The notes under the pieces were generated by a model. The model made no database searches and had not been told where the DNA came from. It saw nothing but the letters and a program-made list of their open reading frames with translations. Below, piece by piece: positions 22,384 through 37,300 of a stretch of DNA of 64,000 nt (positions are counted from its first letter, which is position 1; every line of letters begins with the position of its first letter). Made by a program: the position numbers and the translations under genes. This DNA is from Chrysaora quinquecirrha (lineage: Eukaryota > Cnidaria > Scyphozoa > Semaeostomeae > Pelagiidae), in assembly GCA_014526335.1 (NCBI GenBank), contig JACTAT010000058.1, forward strand, positions 1,293,665 through 1,357,664, in the 5' to 3' direction.

Positions 22384-25300
22384 ATGGAATTAAAATTCAC
22401 GTTGAAAAAGATTCTATTTGTTGCTGTGTTATTATGCACAGTTCAATTTCTTCGAACCTATTCGAGTCACTCACGACGGAGAAGACATTTCAATAGACAT
22501 CATAACAATAATGGTAAAAGTAAAGGAATTTCTACTAAATATATTCTGGATGTAAAAATGCCTGGTGCACACCCAAGAAAGGTAAATGATCTTTTGATCT
22601 CATTCACTGAAATTTGCTGAGATTCGTTTCTATTTACTTAATCTACTCTACATTTCAATCAGACTTGTCTATTGAATTAATTTTTACATTAATTTTTTAG
22701 AAAGAAGAATATCTTTGCACATCCTCAAGGAGGTTACCAAGAAGAACATCATACATAGGTGAGTGTATTCGTAAGAGCTCAACTTGCCACACTGCCAACT
22801 TGCCACAGTCAAGTCACCACACATCTGGTCAACCTGCCTTGGACCCTTTCAGCTTGATGAGTGGGGGTTTGGGGCAGCACCCCCAATGCTGGCAAACAAA
22901 TCACTGAAAAACGTTTTCATGAAGGAACGCTAACCATTTTTTTAAAATTTGAAGTGAAGGAGTTTTGACCTCATGGCCTGAACTTTATTGAGATAGCTTA
23001 TAAAACATGAGATTCTTTAAGAAACCTATTGGTTATTTGGTACTCCAGGGTATGAGATTGATGAAGTGATTCACCCCTCAGCTTGAGTGGAAATCCGCTC
23101 CTTGGAATCTTGTACACCCTAACCTGGAATCACTATTGTTTTTATAGGAATCTCATACGCTTTTTCAGGCAGCAAAATGCCCATCACCTCAGCCATAGCA
23201 TTCCATAGTTTACTCAAAAAGGAAGGATAAGATTTGTCCCCATAATGCAATACCTTCTGTGGTATTGCTGCTATTACAAGGCATTGTTCCTGTCCACAAA
23301 TATGGTTTCCTTTACAGTGGTGGTATAATCACAGTTGAGTAGCTAATCAAACAACCAATTAAGATCATTTGGGAGGGCCACATGGCAATTACTGGAATGC
23401 TTTATTTCCTTAAAGATTGGTAATTTGTAATAAAATACTGGTAGTAATGGTCTTAAATTCCTGAAGGATAAAATATGAAAATACATGATATGAAATGAAA
23501 AAATAGTATTAAAAAGAAAAATTAGTTGCTGTCTTAATAATATTGCATGCATGTTATTTAATTTATTATTTAGATAACAATACAAGAAGATTAAGTTCAC
23601 AAATAAAGCAAGAGAAATAAATTAAAATTTTAAGTCACGGATTAAGCCCTTATGTGACTGCAATGAATTTTGTTGAATCAAGAATTCTAGTTAAGCTGTG
23701 TGTTAATATGGATAACAACAAGATAACAATAAATATTTACAAGTTTTGTTCATTTTGGCTTGATTTAACACTATGGCTAAGTGCAGTACCTGCTAGCCAT
23801 GTAGATCATGAACTTCAATAGAAGATTTACTATTGTCAAAAACCTAAAATTGTTCATCATCAGTGGATTCATTGTTCCATCACTCCCTTCCCTGGTGTTT
23901 ACTTCAAAATGGAAAAATAACAAATAAAATATTTCTTTGAATAAGCACCTTCCCACAAATAAGGTCTCCTTTGGATTGAGATACCTATCAGACTGACCCC
24001 AGACATTCCTTTGATAGTTTATGTACAAGTTCTTGATGGGAGGGATCAAGAAATGCCTTTTTCAATTACCAAACTTTTATTTGGTTAGAATGTTAGTTTA
24101 TTCATAAATTTTCTAATAATTGCTCCTCTTTAAGATTTTGAATAAGCGCCTTGGGCACTTAATTCAGGAAATATTGTAAAGTCTTTCTGAAGTGTTTGTT
24201 AGTTTTGAACATAGAAATGGTTTTGAAGCACTGTATACTATGTTATTTGAAACTGTTATGCTTTATACACCAAACCCATAACCTTTCTTTGATTTTCTTT
24301 ATCATATTTAGTTGAATATGAACCACATGCAAAAGCTAAAGCCTTAGCCAAACGACTCAATTTTTCACTCGATATTTCTCTCGAAATTTGATTTCAAAAT
24401 CAATGGATGGCAAAACGATTCGATATTTTGCTCGATTTTTCACTCGATCTTTTACTCCACGTTGGCTTCTCTCTGCAACTTCCCGTGAAAAGACATTCGA
24501 CTCACTCGACAAGGTGGCCAAACGATTCGATTTTCGATCTATAACACCTTTCCACTCGAAATTTTGATCGAGATCTCGCCACTCGACGCTCGACTTCATT
24601 CAATGTCACTCGACGCAACTCAAGTCGGATAAGTCGAATGAAAAATCGAGTCGTTTGGCCGGGGCTTAAAGTTGCATACTGTCAGTACCGTCAGGAAGGG
24701 GTCTGGCGGGGTCAGAGGTCCGGGGCCCGGGCTGTGGAGGGGGCCCGCAAAAATTTAAATTCCCTAATGCTTCCTGTTTCAGCCTCCTTAAGGCCCGGTA
24801 CGATTAAATCACCCCGGGGCCCGCTCTACCTCTCGCTACTTTTTCTAAATGAATATCGCAGCTGCCCTTCAATCAATCAGCGAATCTGATGTGCGATTCT
24901 TCTTTCATTCAGGAAATGTGATGAAGGCGAGTGTATTGGAACACAGAAAATTATTTATGCATGGGCGAAGAATGCCAAGGCAGTTAAAATGCCAAAAGGT
25001 AAGAATAACAAAAGAATGCATTCTAATGAGATTTCAAAATCTTCTAAGGGCCTGTTTACACGAGGCGAGATGTCCCGGCTCACCGGGGTCCTTCTCACTG
25101 CCGAGGCGTTTTGGTTCTATTCATATAAGATGGGATAACGAGAGACGAAATGCGGGATAAGTTCGGCGCCACGTTTAGTCTTATTGAGAAAAGGACAAAA
25201 GCATGCGCAGTAAGAACCATTTAATCCCGTCTTGCTGGGATGATGAGTACATATGAAAATTTTCATCCTGGCCAAACGAGATCCTGGTTGTTTCAAGCGA

Positions 25301-28300
25301 GATCTCGGCTGGCCAGGATATCCCGTTTGCCACATGAACACAAAAGCGAAAGATAAAGATTTTCGAATAGAAGCTGTGATCTTGCTTAGTAATGCTATCC
25401 CGGCTAAGCGGGATACCTCGCCTCGTATAAACAGGCCCTTAAGCTAGGAAAAAGGAACGGGCCATTAGTTACTTGTCTCTTAATATCACAACTTTATTTG
25501 ATCTTTCAGATGTTGGATTTGCAATTGGTGGAAATTCAGGAATAGATTACATTGTCATGCAGATTCATTACGCAAAGGCAATGAAAGGTTAACACTTGAT
25601 ACTTTGATCTAATATTCTGTACATATTCTGTATTATTGCTGACAATACTAGCGGTTAAATGTAATTTTGTGCCTATGATGTCCGTTCGAACAATTCATTG
25701 GAAGGATTGTGCACAGATAACAGGGCTTCAAAGTTTCACCCAATGTAACTTTTCATAGTCAAAGAACGGTCAAGTCACTTTGAACGTTCATAAAATCAAT
25801 AATACAATACAAGGCAGGATGGCGAAACTTTTGGTGTATTCCTGATGTCTTACGTACATGCCATGCTTTCAGTACATTAACGTATTTACGCATGCATTCA
25901 CATCTTCTTTGTTCCTTGCAACTTAAGCACAGTCTGGAGCCTTGAACTATTCAGAAACTTGTAAAGTGTAAAGACTTCATTTGAATATTTTGGAATATTA
26001 ATTTTAGAAACTTTTAATGTCAATTTTTTCGTATTATAGCGAATGCAAAAGACTATTCTGGCATCAAGCTTCATCTAACGACAAAAAGGTATCAACAAGT
26101 TACTTTCTTGTATCGTTAAACCACAACACGTTATCTATGTAAGTACTTATTCTTTAATACTACTGTCAGCGTTAAAGAATTATTATTATTGCTTGTATTA
26201 AGATCCAACATAACGATGCAACATTTGTTACGTGGTGTTACAATTAGAAGACGGTCAGAATTCATGCATTAAGACGGTCAGAATTCATGCGTTACGCAGC
26301 ACGATGCTGCATCGTATGGCCGGACTTTGTAATTATTATCATAGTTTTATAAGTTTTGACTTTTACCAGCGAGTTCCCCAAATATGAAATAATTGGGTTC
26401 AAATAACCACTGAAAAATAATAACGTATCTTTTAAGAAACTAATTGACGCCCCCCTATAAACTGACAGATTGCTAATTTTCAGATTTCTGAAAGTCAGTT
26501 GGGAGTATCTTTTGTCACTTTTCTTTTTAGAACGAAGCATCTGGCGGAAATCTACAGCTTTGCAAGTGAAAATATCAAAATCCCTCCAAAGTCAATAGGT
26601 AAGGGACGGAAAGTACGATATTTTGTTAGGTTACACTCGTATTTTTTTCATAAGAAACCTTTTATAAAATTGCGAACAACAGCGGAAACATCTGCGGACG
26701 TAACAACGTCAGAAACAGACCAAAACAATTGACTAAGGCGGATTGACTGACTGATGAGTGTCAGACGAAAAAAGCTTTTAAGGAGGTCCCCCAAGGGGGA
26801 TGCAAAATCACGCGATCACGCGCGATTTGTCGACGATTCACGCAATCACGCACGATAAAACTTCATTTTGACGTGCATGCAACTTCAGGCGTTGCTCCCG
26901 GAATTTTGAGCAGGATCAATATTCAGGGTGTTTAACTTCATATATCTTAAGCATTGGCTTTGAAAAGTTTTTTCCATGACGAGTTTATAACAAGGAAAAC
27001 ACAAAATTAAGATTTTAGGGGACTCAACTAATTCATCATATGAAAATAGACAGAAATATAGTTAGCTGACAATACTTGATGGATAAAACGGCATTCCTGC
27101 ATTCAAGCAATCTCTCATTTATGTAGCCAAAACTGTAAATCACGAAATGATGAGCCGTGCAAAAGCATTTCACGCGACACGCAGGATTTTAGATTCACGT
27201 ATTCACGAGCAAAAAATTATCGTTTCACGAAATCACGCATGAAAAATGGTCCAATGACGCATCACGCAGAACCGCTTTTGGGCCTCTTTAAGTATGTCCA
27301 AAGATTTTTCGGTTATTTCTAGCAATTTTTAAATTTTGTAGATTATAGAACTCGAAGAATATAAACTCCACAAGCCGTTTTTGTGAAAATAGGAGATTCT
27401 TCTTGAATAGACCAGAAGGTTCAACTAACCCTGTTACCCCTAGGAAACTTTATTCATTTTGCAACTTCATAATTATAGTATCTTTTTATGTGTTTGTCAA
27501 ATGCTTATTAACAATGGACTCTTCTTGTGATAAACTCGTTTATTTTGTCAACTCCGTTTAACTCTTCTTGCTCCAAAGGATACATTAGGCTGTCCTGGAA
27601 TAGTTTCAGTAAATTGGAGAATTTTCACTATTAGCTATGAAACCTTAATCTAAATTTTAACTCCTTATTATTCAGGTTTTCATGCAGATATTGCCTGTCG
27701 TTACAAAAGAAACTACGACATGATACCATTCGCCTTTCGTACGCATGCCCACAGCACAGGTTTGTCAATCATTCTAATTTTTCATGTTTTCCAAATTATA
27801 ACCATTTTGTAAGCTTTAAATTCTAATTCTAATTATAAAATGATTTCTTTTTCAACAGCAAGAGTTATATCAGGATACAGAGTACGTGACAACCACTGGC
27901 AGCTTATTGGAATCGGCAACCCTCAACTACCACAAGTAAAACTTCAGTTTTTAGATATTTCCAGTAGTATAACAATGATTTCATTTAAAATCTCATCCAT
28001 GAACTTAATATGGGATGTTTTGCCTGGGGGGATATTTGACCAGGTTTTGGTAAGAGACGTGACGTGCTGCCTGAGCTTCAAAGACATTTTTTAAACTAAT
28101 AGATCATTTCAACTATAAGGGCCTCGTTTTCAAAAAAAAAATTAAAATTGGGTCGTAGAGAAATTTCGACTTCAGATTCGAATTCAGCGCCTTCATTTAA
28201 GTGTTAAGGAAAAGTTTTATGCTTCTAGTCCTTAAGATATTGATTCTATAGGTGTTAAAAGTTTGAAATTCTATGAAGGATTTGACCGTGAAAAATCGGT

Positions 28301-31300
28301 GAAAACTGTCTGAAAAGTATATATCCGACTTTGTACAAATTTTGCGAAAAAGTATGCCCGAATCTATACCAATTTTGTAAAATAGTATACCCAAATATAC
28401 CAAAATATTTGAAAATCTATTTAGTTTGAAATCGGTACCGCCCTTATACCAAGACTGCAGAAGTTACCAATTATTATAGTAAAGTAAATCAAAGCAACAT
28501 TTCCTGCACCTAAATGCAGACACCGTTCCTTATCCTAGAATAATGAAAGTTGATGGCGTTCAAATTCACTTCAATTCACTTCACAGAAATACTTGAATTC
28601 TACGTGACCCAAGAGAAGCAGGGCTGATCTATCTCCTTATACCAAAATTGTGAAAATACATAACCTTCTGAGCAGCACGTCCGCAATACCCAAAATTTAC
28701 TCAGTTCCTTCAAGGGATGTTTTTCCCGTATAACCGGGACTTGAGATTTTAGCTTCCTATTGAGCTTCCCAAGTCTGCTTATAATTATCTTATTTTCAAT
28801 AACTTTCTAATGTACATAATCTAAAGACTTTTCATAATTTCTCTTAGTTACATATTTGATGTTTTTTTAGGTTTTCTATCCAATTCCAGCTGCCAATCGT
28901 ACACGGATTCACTATGGGGACATTCTGGTAACGCTAATATTATATTTCAACTTGTTCCAGCTTCCTTTTCAACCTTAGTTAACGGACTTCTAAGTAGTAA
29001 ATTGTGAATCGGTTTGTCTGTTGAAATTAGACTTTTTTCGTTCCTTCCGCTCTTTCGGAAACAGCTACTGTCAACTACAACAACATAATTGATGTTTCCT
29101 CAGAGTGTTGTTTGAGTGGGACGGTGGAGTGTGGAGGAGCGTAGACTACGAACAATGTGATAAGTAGAAATTGGAATATTGGCAGGAAATCTTAGTTTAA
29201 TAATAAATTTTTTAATCAATCATGTTATTCGTCGCAGTCCTTGTACTGAAATTTATTTTTAATGTAATAAGTCTAAGTTGGGATAAGGGTATACGCCTTT
29301 GGGCCTGGAGACGAGGCTGGCCAATGTTTTGGTAGACTCATTACACAAGTCTCATTCTGCGCAAACAGCAGCAACAACCTTTGTGTCAGTCAGTGTCACT
29401 TAGTTTGCATCAAGAGTGTACAAAATAATTCCATGGACAGTGTACTCATTGATTAAGGCCAATATAACTTCCGGGCGTTTTGAAGAGGTTTGCAAAAGAT
29501 TAAAATGTATCTTGAAATCGATTGGCGTCAAGTTTTTGCTAATTTCGAAAATTTCTCAGTTGCATAAGTTGCTTGTGAATTTTAGCTTGTTGTTTTTTGC
29601 ACTAGGTCTTGAATTGAGTCTTTTAGAATACATTCAAAATGATTTAATTCTTCATTTCAGGCTGCTAGATGCACATATGATACACCACACCGAAATCGTT
29701 GGACAAAGATGGGGTAAGTGCTATTAATTTTTTTCTAATTAACCTGATTGGAGCTCGTATCAATTGATATCCAAATTTTCTGTTAGTTATCTTGGTATTA
29801 TAAAGCCAGAGCAAAGATATGATATAGCCTGCGTGCAAACTTCACAAAGCGGGAATTGTAAAGTCTGCGAATTAGCGTCCGTTTTCGAGTTCTGTGACCT
29901 CGATCTCCTCCTTCACAGAGGAGGTCGATCTTGCGCAAGAAATTGCCTCCGCTTTACTCGTCCGAACGTCCCGCAGAGCAGACACGTACTGATCAAATTG
30001 AAAATGTTGGATGATGGAATATGCTGTCTGCTTTCGAAGAGACTGTTTTGAAGCACGATCGAAATATTGTGGAGGGATCTGGCATTTTTAATCCGAAAGC
30101 AGATTAGTCTCGATTTTATTTATTTGCTTCCATTTTTGAAATATATTTGCAAAATTGTGTTGATGTTCTTGTTTTGATTGGGTCACTAAAATCTGAAACC
30201 ACTCACTGATTGGATGAGAAACAATGCCCAGACAAAGAGCAGATTTATTGCGCAAGATCACAGAACTCGAAAACGGACGCTAATTCGCAGACTTTACAAT
30301 TCCCTCTTTGTGAAGTTTGCACGCAGGCTAATATGATAGGGCTAACACCAACAGATACGATAAAACTAACGCACACCAGTTGTAACTGCTTACTTTTTTC
30401 CACATGTCAACAACTGGTCAGAACTTATTCGACAGAGTTGCTAGTCACAACTTATAGGATTATACTGTTGATTGCAGTTGCAAGAGCGCTCAGGTCGACT
30501 GCGACTGACGGAAATCAATTGTCAACTAATCGCAGAAGTAGAACATGCCCAACTTTCTGGAAATGTGCGCCGACTAGTTGCCGTCAAAAAGGAACTAGTC
30601 GCTAACTTGTTGCCAGAGCGCGTGCGTCTGCTAAATTAGTTCCAAGAAATCGCCAATAAGCAGTCGGCAACTAGACTTTGACAATGTCGACATGTTCCTG
30701 GCTTAATAGAATGTAAATAGCTAGCTCCGTTCTCTTTGTAGGGCAACATCAAAAGATGAAATGTGCAATTTTTATCTGATGTATTATAAGATATATGGAA
30801 AAAGACCTTTTCATCATGAAATAGAATCTGAATCTTCTGAATTTTACAATGAATGTGTGGACATTCAAGATCAGCGATTGAAGAAATCACTCAAGTTTCC
30901 ACCTGACTCTGATAAATTACCCGACAGACTCAAGACCAACCATACACATAATCACATGCATATGCACGCTGGTCGTAGGGATGAAGAGGATGACGGGGTT
31001 GATGAAAGCCGAGATGAGTCGGACACAAATCAAGGTCTGCGAGACGTAGATGGCGAGTTGGATCCTGATGTTGGTGGAGATGAAAATCCTTTTGACAACG
31101 AATTTGGTTTGGATACCGAGGATGGTTCGGATCATGATGAAAATCCTGATGGTTTACCGGCAAGTGTCGATGATAATGGAGACAGTCCAGATAGCCCGGA
31201 TAAAACATCTGGAGATCAAAAATGCTTAGTCATGGGGACTCGAACGAAGCAGATAGTGGAATTTCTCAGGCCAGTTTGCATAAGAAGAAACATAAAACTG

Positions 31301-34300
31301 TCTCGAAAATCAACGAAAATGGGAATAAAAAGGAACCTCACGGAGAAACAGTAACAAAAAGCGATGATAAGTTGCTACATCATGACAGCAAACCTAAAAG
31401 GCCAAAAAAGACTAAAACACAAGATACCATGGAAGAAGACCTTAGCAGTCTTGCTGGCTTAGAAGATCAAAAGCCAAAGAATTCAGTTTCAAAAAAGTTA
31501 GCAGCAAAGGTTTTGTCTCGTCCTTCAGTAGATGGTGACTGGCCTTACGAAAGAGAAGGCCTTGCAAATGTTGGCCAGGCCTCTGGTTTGGCATTAGATA
31601 AAAAGCACCTTGTTGTATTGCATAGAGCAGATAGAGTATGGAACAGGAAGTAAGTCGACAATGCTTTTGAAATGTCAACTTTTTATTTACCACTCTTGCT
31701 AAAACAACTGCTAAATGATCAAACATTGTTGGTCAAGCATTTGAGAAATGCTTTAGAAGCAAATGTTTGACCGTTTTGCCACGTCAAAATACATTGCTTG
31801 ACAAGCAGAACTGCTTAACTAAAAAACATTTTCTACTTAAATCAAAATAAACAATGTATTAGGAGCAATGTTTGCGATATGGCCAACGTAGAAACATTTT
31901 GTTTAACAAGCAAATTTCAGACGTTGAACAAAAAATGTTAGATCGTTCGGTCAGGGCCTAAAGGATGTCGTAGAGACAAATAGTTTGATGACTCACTGTG
32001 TCCTCAATCGTATTCTTTGAATCTCTTTCGTATGTTTTTTGGTTCTAAGAGTTGTACGTTATTCGCAGCACTTTTGATGATAATGAACAACTAACGCGAA
32101 AATTCAGAGTGAAGATTTCTCAACCAACTGTTTTGCATCTGGATCCAGTCACTGGAGCTGTTGTTAAAAAATGGGGAGAAAACAGGTTTGTTCATTGCTG
32201 TTTTTTATTTTAAATGACTGCCTGACGATTATCAATGAAAGTCGCAAAAACCAGCTTGTTCATGAAGTAACTTGATGTATTTGTAGATGATAGCATTTGC
32301 TTGATAAATCGAACCCTAAAATGGCGAGGAAAAGTTAAAACTTATTTTCGTTTGACGATACTCGGAGTATAAACGTCAGAATCAGGCCGAAACAATCGAA
32401 AAGGCTAAGGGTGAATTCATACCCAGATGCGGATCGAAATTCATCAATCAAAAAGTTTAAACTGAATTGACATTGTGTTTTAACCAGACTTCGGAAAAAG
32501 CTACAGTAAGGATTGATTCCAAATAGTTAGAGACAGAACAAGATCATCTTTTCATGTAGGGTTTTGGAGTTTGTCATATTAGAAACAGTTAGCCGATTCT
32601 GTGTAGACAGAACGAAGCGTAGTAATTCTCTCAAATGGACTCCTCTTGCAGTTTCTGTTAGCCACCTTTCTGTATTTAACCTATGCATCCAGCTAATGGT
32701 AATGAAAATTAATGCGTTCAAATTCTGTTTCTTTACATGACAGATTCTATCTTCCACATGGTCTAACAATTGATTCTAAAGATAACATATGGATAACTGA
32801 TGTTGGTGCTCACCAGGTAAGTTTATCTTAAATTTTCATCTTTTATCTTCCGATTCAATTCAATTCATTCAATTCATTCAATTCATTTTTATTCGTAGAA
32901 ATACAATTTGCAATGATAAAGAGTATTCTACACGGCCCAAGAAAAGCTGAGCTTATCTAGCTTGGGCCGCTACAAAAAACTAACAAACTAACAAAATATT
33001 AAATTTTAGATATATTGATTATAATCGTAAAAACATGGGTTGAAAATAATCTAAACTAACATTTAACGTCAAGATCAAAATCAATAAGGGATAATTTATA
33101 ATTATAAGGTTATAACATGACATTTTGAAAAAGGAAATAATTTTTATCTATGTTCGCTGGTCATTTTTTCCGGGATATTAGTAGCTTTCGCTTGTTAGGT
33201 TCTTAAATTTCTTGCTAAAAGCCTTATAATTAGATACTTGTTTAAATGATTCTGGGAGGTTAATCCAATGTCGAGCACCCACATTTCTTATAATTTTATC
33301 CGATTGGTTATTTGTTACCTTTAATTATATTTTCAGCTATATTTTTAGGGATATCCATTTCTTAATACAGTGATCCTTCCTCGAAACACTTGTTATATAT
33401 AATGTATGGCTTTATAATTTCTCCCAGGTAATGAAATTTTCACCAAAACACAAGGAAAGACCTGCTTTAACGCTTGGAATCGCACTCACACCTGGAGATG
33501 ATGATGATCATTTTTGTAAACCAGCTGATGTTGCTGTTGAGTCTTCCGGTGTCTTTTACGTAGCTGATGGGTAGGTGTATAAGAATTCAGATCTTTGATA
33601 AATTTTGAAGACCTATCAAGATAATGTTTACATTTAGATTTAGTTATTCTCGTTTACCATCGATAGATTTTGGTTCTGACATCAGACATGCATGTGGCAT
33701 TTAAAATTGACACAAGTTAGCTTCCTTTTTGTCGCTTATAATTGATAATAGCTGAATTATTTCCTTCTGAAAAAGCTCCAAGAAGGTAGTAAGATTTCTA
33801 TATTCGTAGTCACAAATATTGCTCCTATTAGGTTATTCATTTCTTGCAACTTGTACCAGCATCGTCATTTCGCTAAATATATGCAATAGTATTTTGAATT
33901 TGATAGCCTGCACTTGCGAAGCATAGCTTTGCAACGATCTTTACGAAAAACCAGCTTTTACTGTAAAAAAGGGTGGAGGGCGGTGATGAGACATCAGTCA
34001 GTTATCTAGTCTTAAGCTATGTAGTATAAATTTTCGATCTTCACATCTAACAAAATGAAAGCCACATAGACATACCTGAAAACACATAAATGAAAATATT
34101 TCTCCCCGAATCGGAATCTGAGGCAAAAATAACACAGGAATTTTGATGTAGAAAGTTCATAAACTTGGCTGTGTAGTTGGGAATGAATTGTTTCTAACCC
34201 TGGCCGTTTTCATTCTTATTTTCGTGCCTTGTAATATCGGCAAAGAAGTCAGATTTAGGCTGTGGCCCAATGATCAAACATTGGTTGTCAAACATTTGAA

Positions 34301-37300
34301 ATTTGCTTGTCCAGCAAAACGTTTGACCGTTTGGCCAAGGCCTTCTTATAGAAATGAATGAAACATGCTTAAGCTTTGCCATTGTTTATTGTTGCTCACT
34401 GATAGTATTAAATTGTTATTGAACTAGTTTATGGAAAATATTAAAATATTAAATTATTTTAATTCTCTTTAATTCAGATATTGCAACAATAGAATCATGA
34501 AGTTTTCTGCAGATGGTGACCTTATTCACAAGTGGGGTCATGGGAGCAGAGGTATAATGAAATACTTTATATGAGCAGTAGTAGGTCAATCTTTCCCTTA
34601 TCATTACCCCAAAGATATCTATAATCGTTAAGCATACCAATATTAACAATCTTTATCATGATGTCAATTGATCACTTAAAGAGACGAAATTAAGTAAACG
34701 AAACGAAAAATTGGTTGTGCGATTATAGGGCTTTTGCATGTGTTTTGTAGAAAGTGTTTGTAACCACCCCATGCAATGGGTGTACAGTACGGTTGGAGAT
34801 GTGCAGTACGGTGGCGGATATTCAGTACGGTGGGGAGGCATCTTGGAGTACGATGCTGGATGTGCGGTGCAGTGGGTCGCATAATGATTGCCGTGGCGGA
34901 TATTCAGTACGGTGGGGGGATATATTGGAGTACGCTGGGGGGATATTCGTACAGTGGGGGTGAAATATGATATCATCGTCTGAAACATTGCAAATCAAAC
35001 ACGGGTGTCAAATATTGTTGTATTTGGCAACAATCGTGGAGTCTTTCTCCGTTATGAAGCTATAATTGTTGATAACATCATATTTCACTCCACCGTACTG
35101 AATATCACCCATCGTCCTCCAATATATCCCCTCGCAGAAATGAATATCCGCCATGTCAATCAAGATTTGACCCCACCAAATTGTACATCAAGCATCGTAC
35201 TCCAAGATGCCTCCCCACCCTACTTCACATCCCCCACCGTACTGCACATACATTACATGGGGTGGTGACACGCAGACAGGAAAGCCACAACCGCTCAAAT
35301 GTGATTGATAATTGATTTTAGAAACTCTTCAGAAACTTTCAGTACTTACTTTCCATACACCCTTCATTTCTTATATGTTGTTCTAGCTTCCTATGATTTT
35401 TTCTGCAAATATACCATTAAATCCTGAATACTCTAATGGGGTCTTTTATGTAGCTATACTTGCCTTTTTCAGGAAAGAAAGCTAAAGCAGGAGAATTCAA
35501 CATACCCCATAGTCTCGCTTTGGATGATAAAAATGGTATTCTCTATGTTGCTGATAGAGAAAATGGCAGAATACAAAGTTTTGATACACGTGGAAGATTC
35601 AAGAGTCAAATTCACCACGCGGAATTCGGAGGACGTCTTTTTGCAGTCAGTTTCACTCCTGCAAATGGTAAGTCGATTTCCTCTCTCCTTTATATGTGAT
35701 GTCTATTATTAACTGATAAAGTACATACTTTTTATAAGGAAAGAACATAGTTTATGCGAATTTAGTTTCTAAGAATGTTGGACTGAAAACTGTTATAATT
35801 GAAAGGTATTAGATCAATATAAAAGAGGCTTGAGCTACTCCAGGTTGACGTCTGTCATCTATCAATCAGTCAACTTTCAACCTTTAGCGACCTTTCGTAT
35901 GACACTCCTCAGAGTATAAACGTCAGCAGCATACCGAAACAAGGCAGTATTTAAACTCGGATGCGGATCAAAAAGCGCATCGAAAAGCACTAATTAGAAA
36001 AGTAAAGCTGGATTGGCATTGTGCTTGGAACATCAATCAATATAAATGAAATTAAAAATTATTAATACATGCATAAATAAGTCCAAGAGAGAAGTTTGGT
36101 TTCAAATGTATGTAACAAGTATTCAGAAACAAAACATAGCGGCTGATTAGACAAGTTTCCAGTTTGTACATTTTCTTTCAATGCATACATCTTTCTTCGG
36201 ATTTGGGATATGTCCTCGTCTTTGGAGTAATATACCCTGTCTTTCCTTTTTGATTTATTTTCATTTATTTGTCAAATTAGGTGGCCTTCTTTATGCTATA
36301 AGTGGACAATCTCACAGAAGAAATGCCCCGAAACCGTCAGGTTTCACGATTAATCCGAAAGATGGAAAAATTATCAACAAATGGAGTCCATTTTCTAAGG
36401 TAAGAGTTGCGCGAAAGCATTCTCTTTTCTCAATGAAGCTGTAGTGAAAGTTCAACGTGATCAACTAAACCTTCTTCAACTACAAAGTGGCTACAAAGTC
36501 TTAGCCAATTATCAGCAACACTAGTTATTTTTCGCAAATGTTTTTTAGACTTGTTACATTCGCCTTGGTCCACGCTCCTCCACCACCTGCTGCAACCAAC
36601 TCTGGGGGGACACCAATTATGATGCTGTAGTTGTTAGAAGCTGTTTCTGAAACAGAGAGTGATTGAGAAGTCCATGAGTGTTGTTGGAAAATTTTACATT
36701 GTTGTTTATTTCTATCTCATTTCGATGTTGTAAATTGAATTTTGTCCCAAAAAACTGCTTTTAAAGCGGAGATGTGTCCCAGTATCAAACAGTTTGTAGC
36801 GTGGCTTATCTAAAAAGTTGCAAAACTTTTCGAGAATTTTTCCAGGGGAGAAACTTTTGTTCTTGTTGTTTGAGGAGCTAAAGGTGCTTTGCCGTTGTGG
36901 TCCAATTCAGCAACTTGTGGTCCGAAGAGATCTTGGCTGAAGTCTCTGTAACAGCAGCGTCAAAGTTATTGCCACTGCTTCGTCACTTTATCTAGCTGTT
37001 AGATCCTAGTGACGATGCTTAATACACCATTTCCCCTTTACCTTCACTTGTGATATTGAGCAGGCTAGAAAATGAACCATTATCAACAAAGAGCTGAAAT
37101 GATGACTTGGGGCCAAAGAGATCTGAATTAAAACATCGGAAAAGGATTTGTTTTGAATGAAATAACCCCTTCAGTTTTTTCGTTTCTTATATGTTTGCGA
37201 TTTAATTGCGTTTCAGGGTTTCACAAGGCCCCATGATGTCCAAGCAACTCCTGACAACTCGGCCATTTATGTATCTGAAATCGGACCAAACAGAGTATGG

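Noticed and set aside
31442..31726. Minus-strand frame opposite PAM exon 12
   Set aside because: Shadow of the PAM coding sequence, whose frame carries the conserved start of the PAL domain.
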